DNA of 64,000 nt from Paratinospora sagittata. Taxonomy: Eukaryota > Streptophyta > Magnoliopsida > Ranunculales > Menispermaceae. Every line of letters starts with the position of its first letter. Position 1 is the stretch's first letter. The DNA lies in the NCBI GenBank assembly GCA_035771175.1, contig CM069594.1:14107670-14171669 (forward strand), given 5' to 3'. Below are positions 1 through 11,544 of this stretch, in pieces. The notes under the pieces were generated by a model, which had not been told where the DNA came from, made no database searches, and saw nothing but the letters and a program-made list of their open reading frames with translations. A program made the position numbers and the translations under genes.

Positions 1-73
1 AGTCAATGGAATGGTTCTTGAGTGTCAAAATATTAATTTTTCAAGAATAAGGCTATCCAGCAATTTGCCAAAA

Positions 74-83
74 TTCTCGAGAA
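74..83. other. 10-bp perfect palindrome TTCTCGAGAA (copy 1)
   Basis: The sequence equals its own reverse complement and contains an XhoI site (CTCGAG). It recurs once per unit at the same place and is lost in copy 37, where it reads TTCTCAAGAA. No protein binding can be assigned from sequence. Confidence 0.8.
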
Positions 84-163
84 GGCACTAGCGCACTATC
101 AGTGTTGATAGCACGTTGATAGGGTTCTATAATAAGACATTTGTTTTTTCTGGAAAATTGTCT

Positions 164-175
164 ATAGCGCGCTAT
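164..175. other. First 12-bp palindrome ATAGCGCGCTAT (copy 1)
   Basis: This is a perfect self-complementary 12-mer with a GCGCGC centre (BssHII site) in an otherwise AT-rich unit. It is intact in A-, C-, D- and E-type copies except copy 44. It is mutated to ATAACGCGCTAT in copies 9, 12, 15, 17, 18, 21, 23, 25 and 27, and to ATAGTGCGCTAT in copies 11 and 20. Copy 44 carries a 2-bp shortened version that is still palindromic. It could be a protein site or a cruciform-prone element; neither is shown. Confidence 0.85.
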
Positions 176-237
176 CCCCTTTGATGACTCGCTATAAAGC
201 TGTTGCCTTAATCTTTTCATTTTTAGTAAAATGGGCA

Positions 238-249
238 ATAGCGCGCTAT
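238..249. other. Second 12-bp palindrome ATAGCGCGCTAT (copy 1)
   Basis: This 12-mer is identical to the first palindrome and lies 74 bp downstream, about seven helical turns. It is intact in all A- and B-type copies. It is changed to ATAGCGCGGTAT in copies 29, 45, 46, 47 and 48 and to ATAGTGCGCTAT in copy 33. Because both 12-mers are self-complementary, they can pair with themselves or with each other. Confidence 0.85.
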
Positions 250-543
250 AGGCCTTTGATAACACAGTATCGGAAAGTCTAAAAAACTCAAGCTCTCTAG
301 TTTGTCTATATCGACCTGCTATCTGTCAATAGAGAACATGATACACAACCAAATAGCACTCTATCCACGTATGAGAACAAAATCAGATATTTCTAACGAG
401 AAAAATTTGGGCACTTCTGCTTGCTCGATTTTTCTATTCCTTACACAGTTTTGCCAGGTTATCTTAATTGAAATATGTTCTACTAACACCTAGATGATTC
501 CCTTTGTCTCGCACGCCCAAAACAACTTTAGATTAAACAATGT

Positions 544-555
544 TTTGAATTCAAA
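544..555. other. 12-bp palindrome TTTGAATTCAAA (copy 1)
   Basis: A perfect palindrome centred on an EcoRI site (GAATTC). It recurs once per unit. It is broken to GAATTT in copies 5 and 7, to GACTTC in copies 41, 45, 46, 48, 54 and 55, and flanked by a T-to-G change (TTTGGAATTC) in copies 30 and 32. Confidence 0.8.
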
Positions 556-959
556 TCATTTTGTACTCACTTGCTCTTTAACCTGCAACTTCTATTTTTA
601 TAAAACACTCATTCTCTGATTTTCAAAAATACAACACGCACGATTTTTGTAAGTTAGATTGAGCTTTCCAAAGAGTTTTTCAAGAGAAGAAAGTAATGAT
701 TTTTGCATTTGCCAAAACAAGCTTCGAATTGAATCAAAATTGCAATCTGTCTTGATGATAACGTCATTGTTGAGCAAGTTCTTCATTTTATCCATTTTGT
801 GCTTAGATTTGCAGAGGGTATCAATTGTTTTAAACTGTAAGTATATGAAGTGGTCTCGGTAAGATAACAACATCAAAAAAGAACACAACACCTGTATTGC
901 ATCAAGAACGCATCAAACAATAGCTTTCGAAGTCTACAAAGATCAAGCTCGAAGAACGA

Positions 960-1025
960 AGACATATCTCATGTCTAATGCATTAGTTTGATCTTTGGTG
1001 TGTAGGGTAACCTCTCGATCAAACT
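960..1025. other. Cluster of dyad-symmetric elements (copy 1)
   Basis: Three overlapping symmetries occupy 66 bp. AGACAT (960-965) pairs with ATGTCT (971-976) across a 5-nt loop. CTAATGCATTAG (975-986) is a perfect 12-bp palindrome. AGTTTGATC (985-993) pairs with GATCAAACT (1017-1025) across a 23-nt loop. The last stem is weakened in copies with a Q end (GACCAAACT) and an S end (GATCAAAGT). The palindrome is broken in copies 40 and 53 (CTAATTCATTAG). A structural or protein-binding role is possible but not demonstrated. Confidence 0.75.
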
Positions 1026-1155
1026 CAGCACTAAAACTCTGAAAATTGCAAAGTCTTCAAGATCACTTCGATATAGTATTTCATTTTGAAAAAATGTTTT
1101 CCGTAAGGTTTTAATCATAATTTCAACGAGTTTTGAATTATTTAAAAGTGTTTTG

Positions 1156-2309
1156 AGTCAATGGAATGGTTCTTGAGTGTCAAAATATTAATTTTTCAAA
1201 AATAAGGCTATCCAGCAATTTGCCAAAATTCTCGAGAAGGCACTAGCGCACTATCAGTGTTGATAGCACGTTGATAGGGTTCTATAATAAGACATTTGTT
1301 TTTTCTGGAAAATTGTCTATAGCGCGCTATCCCCTTTGATGACTCGCTATAAAGCTGTTGCCTTAATCTTTTCATTTTTAGTAAAATGGGCAATAGCGCG
1401 CTATAGGCCTTGATAACACGGTATCGGAAAGTCTAAAAAACTCAAGCTCTCTAGTTTGTGTATATCGACCTGCTATCTGTCAATAGAGAACATGATACAC
1501 AACCAAATAGCACTCTATCCACGTCTGAGAACAAAATCAGATATTTCTAACGAGAAAAATTTGGGCACTTCTGCTTGCTCAATTTTTCTATTCCTTACAC
1601 AGTTTTGCCAGGTTATCTTAATTGAAATATGCTCTACTAACACCTAGATGATTCCCTTTGTCTCGCACGCCCAAAACAACTTTAGATTAAACAATGTTTT
1701 GAATTCAAATCATTTTGTACTCACTTGCTCTTTAACCTGCAACTTCTATTTTTATAAAACACTCATTCTCTGATTTTCAAAAATACAACACGCACGATTT
1801 TTGTAAGTTAGATTGAGCTTTCCAAAGAGTTTTTCAAGAGAAGAAAGTAATGATTCTTGCATTTGCCAAAACAAGCTTCGAATTGAATCAAAATTGCAAT
1901 CTGTCTTGATGATAACGTCATTGTTGAGCAAGTTCTTCATTTTATCCCTTTTGTGCTTAGATTTGCAGAGGGTATCCATTGTTTTAAACTGTGAGTATAT
2001 GAAGTGGTCTCGGTAAGATAACAACATCAAAAAAGAACACAACACCTGTATTGCATCAAGAACACATCAAACAATAGCTTTCGAAGTCTGCAAAGATCAA
2101 GCTCGAAGAACGAAGACATATCTCATGTCTAATGCATTAGTTTGATCTTTGGTGTGTAGGGTAACCTCTCGATCAAACTCAGCACTAAAACTCTGAAAAT
2201 TGCAAAGTCTTCAAGATCACTTCGATATAGTATTTCATTTTGAAAAAATGTTTTCCGTAAGGTTTTAATCATAATTTCAACGAGTTTTGAATTATTTAAA
2301 AGTGTTTTG
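1156..2309 (+). repeat. Copy 2, type C, end P, 1,154 bp
   Basis: First half of the first C-type dimer: GTTTGTGTATA, CACGCACG, CTGTGAGTAT, AACACATC and GTCTGCAAAG. Copy 13 has the same combination. Confidence 0.95.
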
Positions 2310-3463
2310 AGTCAATGGAATGGTTCTTGAGTGTCAAAATATTAATTTTTCAAAAATAAGGCTATCCAGCAATTTGCCAAAATTCTCGAGAAGGCACTAG
2401 CGCACTATCAGTGTTGATAGCACGTTGATAGGGTTCTATAATAAGACATTTGTTTTTTCTGGAAAATTGTCTATAGCGCGCTATCCCCTTTGATGACTCG
2501 CTATAAAGCTGTTGCCTTAATCTTTTCATTTTTAGTAAAATGGGCAATAGCGCGCTATAGGCCTTGATAACACGGTATCGGAAAGTCTAAAAAACTCAAG
2601 CTCTCTAGTTTGTATATATCGACCTGCTATCTGTCAATAGAGAACATGATACACAACCAAATAGCACTCTATCCACGTCTGAGAACAAAATCAGATATTT
2701 CTAACGAGAAAAATTTGGGCACTTCTGCTTGCTCAATTTTTCTATTCCTTACACAGTTTTGCCAGGTTATCTTAATTGAAATATGCTCTACTAACACCTA
2801 GATGATTCCCTTTGTCACGCACGCCCAAAACAACTTTAGATTAAACAATGTTTTGAATTCAAATCATTTTGTACTCACTTGCTCTTTAACCTGCAACTTC
2901 TATTTTTATAAAACACTCATTCTCTGATTTTCAAAAATACAACACGCGCGATTTTTGTAAGTTAGATTGAGCTTTCCAAAGAGTTTTTCAAGAGAAGAAA
3001 GTAATGATTCTTGCATTTGCCAAAACAAGCTTCGAATTGAATCAAAATTGCAATCTGTCTTGATGATAACGTCATTGTTGAGCAAGTTCTTCATTTTATC
3101 CCTTTTGTGCTTAGATTTGCAGAGGGTATCCATTGTTTTAAACTGTGAGTATATGAAGTGGTCTCGGTAAGATAACAACATCAAAAAAGAACACAACACC
3201 TGTATTGCATCAAGAACACATCAAACAATAGCTTTCGAAGTCTGCAAAGATCAAGCTCGAAGAACGAAGACATATCTCATGTCTAATGCATTAGTTTGAT
3301 CTTTGGTGTGTAGGGTAACCTCTCGATCAAACTCAGCACTAAAACTCTGAAAATTGCAAAGTCTTCAAGATCACTTCGATATAGTATTTCATTTTGAAAA
3401 AATGTTTTCCGTAAGGTTTTAATCATAATTTCAACGAGTTTTGAATTATTTAAAAGTGTTTTG
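2310..3463 (+). repeat. Copy 3, type C, end P, 1,154 bp
   Basis: Second half of the first dimer: GTTTGTATATA and CACGCGCG. Private A2817 gives GTCACGCACG. Confidence 0.95.
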
Positions 3464-4617
3464 AGTCAATGGAATGGTTCTTGAGTGTCAAAATATTAAT
3501 TTTTCAAAAATAAGGCTATCCAGCAATTTGCCAAAATTCTCGAGAAGGCACTAGCGCACTATCAGTGTTGATAGCACGTTGATATGGTTCTATAATAAGA
3601 CATTTGTTTTTTCTGGAAAATTGTCTATAGCGCGCTATCCCCTTTGATGACTCGCTATAAAGCTGTTGCCTTAATCTTTTCATTTTTAGTAAAATGGGCA
3701 ATAGCGCGCTATAGGCCTTGATAACACGGTATCGGAAAGTCTAAAAAACTCAAGCTCTCTAGTTTGTGTATATCGACCTGCTATCTGTCAATAGAGAACA
3801 TGATACACAACCAAATAGCACTCTATCCACGTCTGAGAACAAAATCAGATATTTCTAACGAGAAAAATTTGGGCACTTCTGCTTGCTCAATTTTTCTATT
3901 CCTTACACAGTTTTGCCAGGTTATCTTAATTGAAATATGCTCTACTAACACCTAGATGATTCCCTTTGTCTCGCACGCCCAAAACAACTTTAGATTAAAC
4001 AATGTTTTGAATTCAAATCATTTTGTACTCACTTGCTCTTTAACCTGCAACTTCTATTTTTATAAAACACTCATTCTCTGATTTTCAAAAATACAACACG
4101 CACGATTTTTGTAAGTTAGATTGAGCTTTCCAAAGAGTTTTTCAAGAGAAGAAAGTAATGATTCTTGCATTTGCCAAAACAAGCTTCGAATTGAATCAAA
4201 ATTGCAATCTGTCTTGATGATAACGTCATTGTTGAGCAAGTTCTTCATTTTATCCCTTTTGTGCTTAGATTTGCAGAGGGTATCCATTGTTTTAAACTGT
4301 GAGTATATGAAGTGGTCTCGGTAAGATAACAACATCAAAAAAGAACACAACACCTGTATTGCATCAAGAACACATCAAACAATAGCTTTCGAAGTCTGCA
4401 AAGATCAAGCTCGAAGAACGAAGACATATCTCATGTCTAATGCATTAGTTTGATCTTTGGTGTGTAGGGTAACCTCTCGATCAAACTCAGCACTAAAACT
4501 CTGAAAATTGCAAAGTCTTCAAGATCACTTCGATATAGTATTTCATTTTGAAAAAATGTTTTCCGTAAGGTTTTAATCATAATTTCAACGAGTTTTGAAT
4601 TATTTAAAAGTGTTTTG
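3464..4617 (+). repeat. Copy 4, type C, end P, 1,154 bp
   Basis: Like copy 2. Private T3585 changes TTGATAGGG to TTGATATGG in the first subrepeat. Confidence 0.95.
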
Positions 4618-5771
4618 AGTCAATGGAATGGTTCTTGAGTGTCAAAATATTAATTTTTCAAAAATAAGGCTATCCAGCAATTTGCCAAAATTCTCGAGAA
4701 GGCACTAGCGCACTATCAGTGTTGATAGCACGTTGATAGGGTTCTATAATAAGACATTTGTTTTTTCTGGAAAATTGTCTATAGCGCGCTATCCCCTTTG
4801 ATGACTCGCTATAAAGCTGTTGCCTTAATCTTTTCATTTTTAGTAAAATGGGCAATAGCGCGCTATAGGCCTTGATAACACGGTATCGGAAAGTCTAAAA
4901 AACTCAAGCTCTCTAGTTTGTATATATCGACCTGCTATCTGTCAATAGAGAACATGATACACAACCAAATAGCACTCTATCCACGTCTGAGAACAAAATC
5001 AGATATTTCTAACGAGAAAAATTTGGGCACTTCTGCTTGCTCAATTTTTCTATTCCTTACACAGTTTTGCCAGGTTATCTTAATTGAAATATGCTCTACT
5101 AACACCTAGATGATTCCCTTTGTCTCGCACGCCCAAAACAACTTTAGATTAAACAATGTTTTGAATTTAAATCATTTTGTACTCACTTGCTCTTTAACCT
5201 GCAACTTCTATTTTTATAAAACACTCATTCTCTGATTTTCAAAAATACAACACGCGCGATTTTTGTAAGTTAGATTGAGCTTTCCAAAGAGTTTTTCAAG
5301 AGAAGAAAGTAATGATTCTTGCATTTGCCAAAACAAGCTTCGAATTGAATCAAAATTGCAATCTGTCTTGATGATAACGTCATTGTTGAGCAAGTTCTTC
5401 ATTTTATCCCTTTTGTGCTTAGATTTGCAGAGGGTATCCATTGTTTTAAACTGTGAGTATATGAAGTGGTCTCGGTAAGATAACAACATCAAAAAAGAAC
5501 ACAACACCTGTATTGCATCAAGAACACATCAAACAATAGCTTTCGAAGTCTGCAAAGATCAAGCTCGAAGAACGAAGACATATCTCATGTCTAATGCATT
5601 AGTTTGATCTTTGGTGTGTAGGGTAACCTCTCGATCAAACTCAGCACTAAAACTCTGAAAATTGCAAAGTCTTCAAGATCACTTCGATATAGTATTTCAT
5701 TTTGAAAAAATGTTTTCCGTAAGGTTTTAATCATAATTTCAACGAGTTTTGAATTATTTAAAAGTGTTTTG
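4618..5771 (+). repeat. Copy 5, type C, end P, 1,154 bp
   Basis: Like copy 3 but with GAATTTAAAT, which destroys the EcoRI palindrome; shared only with copy 7. Confidence 0.95.
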
Positions 5772-6925
5772 AGTCAATGGAATGGTTCTTGAGTGTCAAA
5801 ATATTAATTTTTCAAAAATAAGGCTATCCAGCAATTTGCCAAAATTCTCGAGAAGGCACTAGCGCACTATCAGTGTTGATAGCACGTTGATAGGGTTCTA
5901 TAATAAGACATTTGTTTTTTCTGGAAAATTGTCTATAGCGCGCTATCCCCTTTGATGACTCGCTATAAAGCTGTTGCCTTAATCTTTTCATTTTTAGTAA
6001 AATGGGCAATAGCGCGCTATAGGCCTTGATAACACGGTATCGGAAAGTCTAAAAAACTCAAGCTCTCTAGTTTGTGTATATCGACCTGCTATCTGTCAAT
6101 AGAGAACATGATACACAACCAAATAGCACTCTATCCACGTCTGAGAACAAAATCAGATATTTCTAACGAGAAAAATTTGGGCACTTCTGCTTGCTCAATT
6201 TTTCTATTCCTTACACAGTTTTGCCAGGTTATCTTAATTGAAATATGTTCTACTAACACCTAGATGATTCCCTTTGTCTCGCACGCCCAAAACAACTTTA
6301 GATTAAACAATGTTTTGAATTCAAATCATTTTGTACTCACTTGCTCTTTAACCTGCAACTTCTATTTTTATAAAACACTCATTCTCTGATTTTCAAAAAT
6401 ACAACACGCACGATTTTTGTAAGTTAGATTGAGCTTTCCAAAGAGTTTTTCAAGAGAAGAAAGTAATGATTCTTGCATTTGCCAAAACAAGCTTCGAATT
6501 GAATCAAAATTGCAATCTGTCTTGATGATAACGTCATTGTTGAGCAAGTTCTTCATTTTATCCCTTTTGTGCTTAGATTTGCAGAGGGTATCCATTGTTT
6601 TAAACTGTAAGTATATGAAGTGGTCTCGGTAAGATAACAACATCAAAAAAGAACACAACACCTGTATTGCATCAAGAACGCATCAAACAATAGCTTTCGA
6701 AGTCTGCAAAGATCAAGCTCGAAGAACGAAGACATATCTCATGTCTAATGCATTAGTTTGATCTTTGGTGTGTAGGGTAACCTCTCGATCAAACTCAGCA
6801 CTAAAACTCTGAAAATTGCAAAGTCTTCAAGATCACTTCGATATAGTATTTCATTTTGAAAAAATGTTTTCCGTAAGGTTTTAATCATAATTTCAACGAG
6901 TTTTGAATTATTTAAAAGTGTTTTG
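5772..6925 (+). repeat. Copy 6, type C, end P, 1,154 bp
   Basis: 5-prime half like copies 2 and 4. The 3-prime half has CTGTAAGTAT and AACGCATC but keeps GTCTGCAAAG, so it is a mosaic. It has ATATGTTC, as do copies 1 and 8. Confidence 0.95.
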
Positions 6926-8079
6926 AGTCAATGGAATGGTTCTTGAGTGTCAAAATATTAATTTTTCAAAAATAAGGCTATCCAGCAATTTGCCAAAATT
7001 CTCGAGAAGGCACTAGCGCACTATCAGTGTTGATAGCACGTTGATAGGGTTCTATAATAAGACATTTGTTTTTTCTGGAAAATTGTCTATAGCGCGCTAT
7101 CCCCTTTGATGACTCGCTATAAAGCTGTTGCCTTAATCTTTTCATTTTTAGTAAAATGGGCAATAGCGCGCTATAGGCCTTGATAACACGGTATCGGAAA
7201 GTCTAAAAAACTCAAGCTCTCTAGTTTGTATATATCGACCTGCTATCTGTCAATAGAGAACATGATACACAACCAAATAGCACTCTATCCACGTCTGAGA
7301 ACAAAATCAGATATTTCTAACGAGAAAAATTTGGGCACTTCTGCTTGCTCAATTTTTCTATTCCTTACACAGTTTTGCCAGGTTATCTTAATTGAAATAT
7401 GCTCTACTAACACCTAGATGATTCCCTTTGTCTCGCACGCCCAAAACAACTTTAGATTAAACAATGTTTTGAATTTAAATCATTTTGTACTCACTTGCTC
7501 TTTAACCTGCAACTTCTATTTTTATAAAACACTCATTCTCTGATTTTCAAAAATACAACACGCGCGATTTTTGTAAGTTAGATTGAGCTTTCCAAAGAGT
7601 TTTTCAAGAGAAGAAAGTAATGATTCTTGCATTTGCCAAAACAAGCTTCGAATTGAATCAAAATTGCAATCTGTCTTGATGATAACGTCATTGTTGAGCA
7701 AGTTCTTCATTTTATCCCTTTTGTGCTTAGATTTGCAGAGGGTATCCATTGTTTTAAACTGTGAGTATATGAAGTGGTCTCGGTAAGATAACAACATCAA
7801 AAAAGAACACAACACCTGTATTGCATCAAGAACACATCAAACAATAGCTTTCGAAGTCTGCAAAGATCAAGCTCGAAGAACGAAGACATATCTCATGTCT
7901 AATGCATTAGTTTGATCTTTGGTGTGTAGGGTAACCTCTCGATCAAACTCAGCACTAAAACTCTGAAAATTGCAAAGTCTTCAAGATCACTTCGATATAG
8001 TATTTCATTTTGAAAAAATGTTTTCCGTAAGGTTTTAATCATAATTTCAACGAGTTTTGAATTATTTAAAAGTGTTTTG
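6926..8079 (+). repeat. Copy 7, type C, end P, 1,154 bp
   Basis: Matches copy 5 at all diagnostic sites, including GAATTTAAAT and CACGCGCG. Confidence 0.95.
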
Positions 8080-9234
8080 AGTCAATGGAATGGTTCTTGA
8101 GTGTCAAAATATTAATTTTTCAAAAATAAGGCTATCCAGCAATTTGCCAAAATTCTCGAGAAGGCACTAGCGCACTATCAGTGTTGATAGCACGTTGATA
8201 GGGTTCTATAATAAGACATTTGTTTTTTCTGGAAAATTGTCTATAGCGCGCTATCCCCTTTGATGACTCGCTATAAAGCTGTTGCCTTAATCTTTTCATT
8301 TTTAGTAAAATGGGCAATAGCGCGCTATAGGCCTTTGATAACACGGTATCGGAAAGTCTAAAAAACTCAAGCTCTCTAGTTTGTATATATCGACCTGCTA
8401 TCTGTCAATAGAGAACATGATACACAACCAAATAGCACTCTATCCACGTCTGAGAACAAAATCAGATATTTCTAACGAGAAAAATTTGGGCACTTCTGCT
8501 TGCTCAATTTTTCTATTCCTTACACAGTTTTGCCAGGTTATCTTAATTGAAATATGTTCTACTAACACCTAGATGATTCCCTTTGTCTCGCACGCCCAAA
8601 ACAACTTTAGATTAAACAATGTTTTGAATTCAAATCATTTTGTACTCACTTGCTCTTTAACCTGCAACTTCTATTTTTATAAAACACTCATTCTCTGATT
8701 TTCAAAAATACAACACGCACGATTTTTGTAAGTTAGATTGAGCTTTCCAAAGAGTTTTTCAAGAGAAGAAAGTAATGATTCTTGCATTTGCCAAAACAAG
8801 CTTCGAATTGAATCAAAATTGCAATCTGTCTTGATGATAACGTCATTGTTGAGCAAGTTCTTCATTTTATCCCTTTTGTGCTTAGATTTGCAGAGGGTAT
8901 CCATTGTTTTAAACTGTAAGCATATGAAGTGGTCTCGGTAAGATAACAACATCAAAAAAGAACACAACACCTGTATTGCATCAAGAACGCATCAAACAAT
9001 AGCTTTCGAAGTCTACAAAGATCAAGCTCGAAGAACGAAGACATATCTCATGTCTAATGCATTAGTTTGATCTTTGGTGTGTAGGGTAACCTCTCGATCA
9101 AACTCAGCACTAAAACTCTAAAAATTGCAAAGTCTTCAAGATCTCTTCGATATAGTATTTCATTTTGAAAAAATGTTTTCCGTAAGGTTTTAATCATAAT
9201 TTCAACGAGTTTTGAATTATTTAAAAGTGTTTTG
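8080..9234 (+). repeat. Copy 8, A-like, end R, 1,155 bp
   Basis: It has the A-type GGCCTTTGAT but the C-type CGTCTGAG and GCTCAATTT, so it is an A/C mosaic. Private C8921 gives GTAAGCATATG. It reads CTCTAAAAATTG instead of CTCTGAAAATTG. Confidence 0.95.
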
Positions 9235-10389
9235 AGTCAATGGAATGGTTCTTGAGTTTTAAAATATTAATTTTTTCAAAAATAAGGCTATCCAGCAATT
9301 TGCCAAAATTCTCGAGAAGGCACTAGCGCACTATCAGTGTTGATAGCACGTTGATAGGGTTCTATAATAAGACATTTGTTTTTTCTGGAAAATTGTCTAT
9401 AACGCGCTATCCCCTTTGATGACTCGCTATAAAGCTGTTGCCTTAATCTTTTCATTTTTAGTAAAATGGGCAATAGCGCGCTATAGGCCTTGATAACACG
9501 GTATCGGAAAGTCTAAAAAACTCAAGCTCTCTAGTTTGTATATATCGACCTGCTATCTGTCAATAGAGAACATGATACACAACCAAATAGCACTCTATCC
9601 ACGTCTGAGAACAAAATCAGATATTTCTAACGAGAAAAATTTGGGCACTTCTGCTTGCTCGATTTTTCTATTCCTTACACAGTTTTGCCAGGTTATCTTA
9701 ATTGAAATATGCTCTACTAACACCTAGATGATTCCCTTTGTCTCGCACGCCCAAAACAACTTTAGATTAAACAATGTTTTGAATTCAAATCATTTTGTAC
9801 TCACTTGCTCTTTAACCTGCAACTTCTATTTTTATAAAACACTCATTCTCTGATTTTCAAAAATACAACACGCACGATTTTTGTAAGTTAGATTGAGCTT
9901 TCCAAAGAGTTTTTCAAGAGAAGAAAGTAATGATTCTTGCATTTGCCAAAACAAGCTTCGAATTGAATCAAAATTGCAATCTGTCTTGATGATAACGTCA
10001 TTGTTGAGCAAGTTCTTCATTTTATCCCTTTTGTGCTTAGATTTGCAGAGGGTATCAATTGTTTTAAACTGTAAGTATATGAATTGGTCTCGGTAAGATA
10101 ACAACATCAAAAAAGAACACAACACCTGTATTGCATCAAGAACGCATCAAACAATAGCTTTCGAAGTCTACAAAGATCAAGCTCGAAGAACGAAGACATA
10201 TCTCATGTCTAATGCATTAGTTTGATCTTTGGTGTGTAGGGTAACCTCTCGACCAAACTCAGCACTAAAACTCTGAAAATTGCAAAGTGTTCAAAATCAC
10301 TTCGATATAGTATTTCATTTTGAAAAAATGTTTTCCGTAAGGTTTTAATCATAATTTCAACGAGTTTTGAATTATTTAAAAGTGTTTTG
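9235..10389 (+). repeat. Copy 9, type B, end Q, 1,155 bp
   Basis: Starts with GAGTTTTAAAAT and six T, ATAACGCGCTAT, GTATCAATTG. Private T10084 gives GAATTGGTC. Counterpart of copy 18. Confidence 0.95.
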
Positions 10390-11544
10390 AGTCAATGGAA
10401 TGGTTCTTGAGTGTCAAAATATTAATTTTTCAAAAATAAGGCTATCCAGCAATTTGCCAAAATTCTCGAGAAGGCACTAGCGCACTATCAGTGTTGATAG
10501 CACGTTGATAGGGTTCTATAATAAGACATTTGTTTTTTCTGGAAAATTGTCTATAGCGCGCTATCCCCTTTGATGACTCGCTATAAAGCTGTTGCCTTAA
10601 TCTTTTCATTTTTAGTAAAATGGGCAATAGCGCGCTATAGGCCTTTGATAACACGGTATCGGAAAGTCTAAAAAACTCAAGCTCTCTAGTTTGTATATAT
10701 CGACCTGCTATCTGTCAATAGAGAACATGATACACAACCAAATAGCACTCTATCCACGTATGAGAACAAAATCAGATATTTCTAACGAGAAAAATTTGGG
10801 CACTTCTGCTTGCTCGATTTTTCTATTCCTTACACAGTTTTGCCAGGTTATCTTAATTGAAATATGCTCTACTAACACCTAGATGATTCCCTTTGTCTCG
10901 CACGCCCAAAACAACTTTAGATTAAACAATGTTTTGAATTCAAATCATTTTGTACTCACTTGCTCTTTAACCTGCAACTTCTATTTTTATAAAACACTCA
11001 TTCTCTGATTTTCAAAAATACAACACGCACGATTTTTGTAAGTTAGATTGAGCTTTCCAAAGAGTTTTTCAAGAGAAGAAAGTAATGATTCTTGCATTTG
11101 CCAAAACAAGCTTCGAATTGAATCAAAATTGCAATCTGTCTTGATGATAACGTCATTGTTGAGCAAGTTCTTCATTTTATCCCTTTTGTGCTTAGATTTG
11201 CAGAGGGTATCCATTGTTTTAAACTGTAAGTATATGAAGTGGTCTCGGTAAGATAACAACATCAAAAAAGAACACAACACCTGTATTGCATCAAGAACGC
11301 ATCAAACAATAGCTTTCGAAGTCTACAAAGATCAAGCTCGAAGAACGAAGACATATCTCATGTCTAATGCATTAGTTTGATCTTTGGTGTGTAGGGTAAC
11401 CTCTCGATCAAACTCAGCACTAAAACTCTGAAAATTGCAAAGTCTTCAAGATCACTTCGATATAGTATTTCATTTTGAAAAAATGTTTTCCGTAAGGTTT
11501 TAATCATAATTTCAACGAGTTTTGAATTATTTAAAAGTGTTTTG
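10390..11544 (+). repeat. Copy 10, type A, end P, 1,155 bp
   Basis: A typical A-type unit: GGCCTTTGAT, GTTTGTATATA, CGTATGAG, GTATCCATTG. Matches copies 19 and 26 at all diagnostic sites. Confidence 0.95.

Larger units (their letters stand above)
88..364 (+). repeat. Diverged ~75-bp subrepeats inside the unit (shown in copy 1)
   Basis: Five related blocks carry the core TAGCGCGCTAT or a diverged form. Their CTAT ends lie at 96-99, 172-175, 246-249, 319-322 and 361-364, giving spacings of 76, 74, 73 and 42 bp. After the core, the first three blocks also share TTGAT(A/G)NC(A/T)C near 105-114, 182-191 and 256-265. The first two share a T-rich then AAAAT-containing tail (140-159 and 213-233). 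This supports an ancestral short tandem repeat that was later captured into the long unit. The same arrangement recurs in every copy. Homology of blocks 1-3 is clear by eye; blocks 4 and 5 are weaker. Confidence 0.72.
1..1155 (+). repeat. Copy 1, type A, end P, 1,155 bp
   Basis: It carries GGCCTTTGAT and CGTATGAG, with GTTTGTCTATA, TATCCATTTT and GTATCAATTG. Private bases include G45, A266 and T702. It serves as the coordinate reference for internal elements. Confidence 0.95.
1156..8079 (+). repeat. Higher-order repeat: three 2,308-bp dimers (copies 2-7)
   Basis: Even and odd copies alternate. Copies 2, 4 and 6 read GTTTGTGTATA and CACGCACGATT, while copies 3, 5 and 7 read GTTTGTATATA and CACGCGCGATT. 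Copies 5 and 7 additionally share GAATTTAAAT. Copies 2-5 and 7 share CTGTGAGTAT and AACACATC, all six share GTCTGCAAAG, and copy 6 departs in its 3-prime part (CTGTAAGTAT, AACGCATC). All units are exactly 1,154 bp. Confidence 0.85.

Noticed and set aside
53..493. Short frames of 61-70 codons (minus, 53-265) and 63 codons (plus, 302-493) in most copies
   Set aside because: Length is within chance for the stop-poor subrepeat region. The reading frame changes with T-run length and the GGCCTT/GGCCTTT difference, and it is lost in several copies. No start context or domain supports a gene.
590..610. TATA-like promoter in TTTTTATAAAAC
   Set aside because: An AT-rich unit yields such strings by chance; no accompanying gene or terminator supports a promoter.
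598..891. Open frame of 97 codons on the minus strand, and an overlapping 67-codon frame on the plus strand at 659-862, present in nearly every copy
   Set aside because: They recur because the DNA is homogenised. Both strands are open over the same bases, variants include many amino-acid changes, and copies 36, 38 and others have 1-bp indels that shift or truncate the frame. No recognisable domain is present. I judge them fortuitous.
1000..1012. Telomere-like GTGTAGGGTAACC
   Set aside because: A single TAGGGT-like stretch per unit with no tandem telomeric hexamers or heptamers.
1..1155. CENP-B box
   Set aside because: No match to the core TTCG....A..CGGG was found; the unit lacks CGGG.
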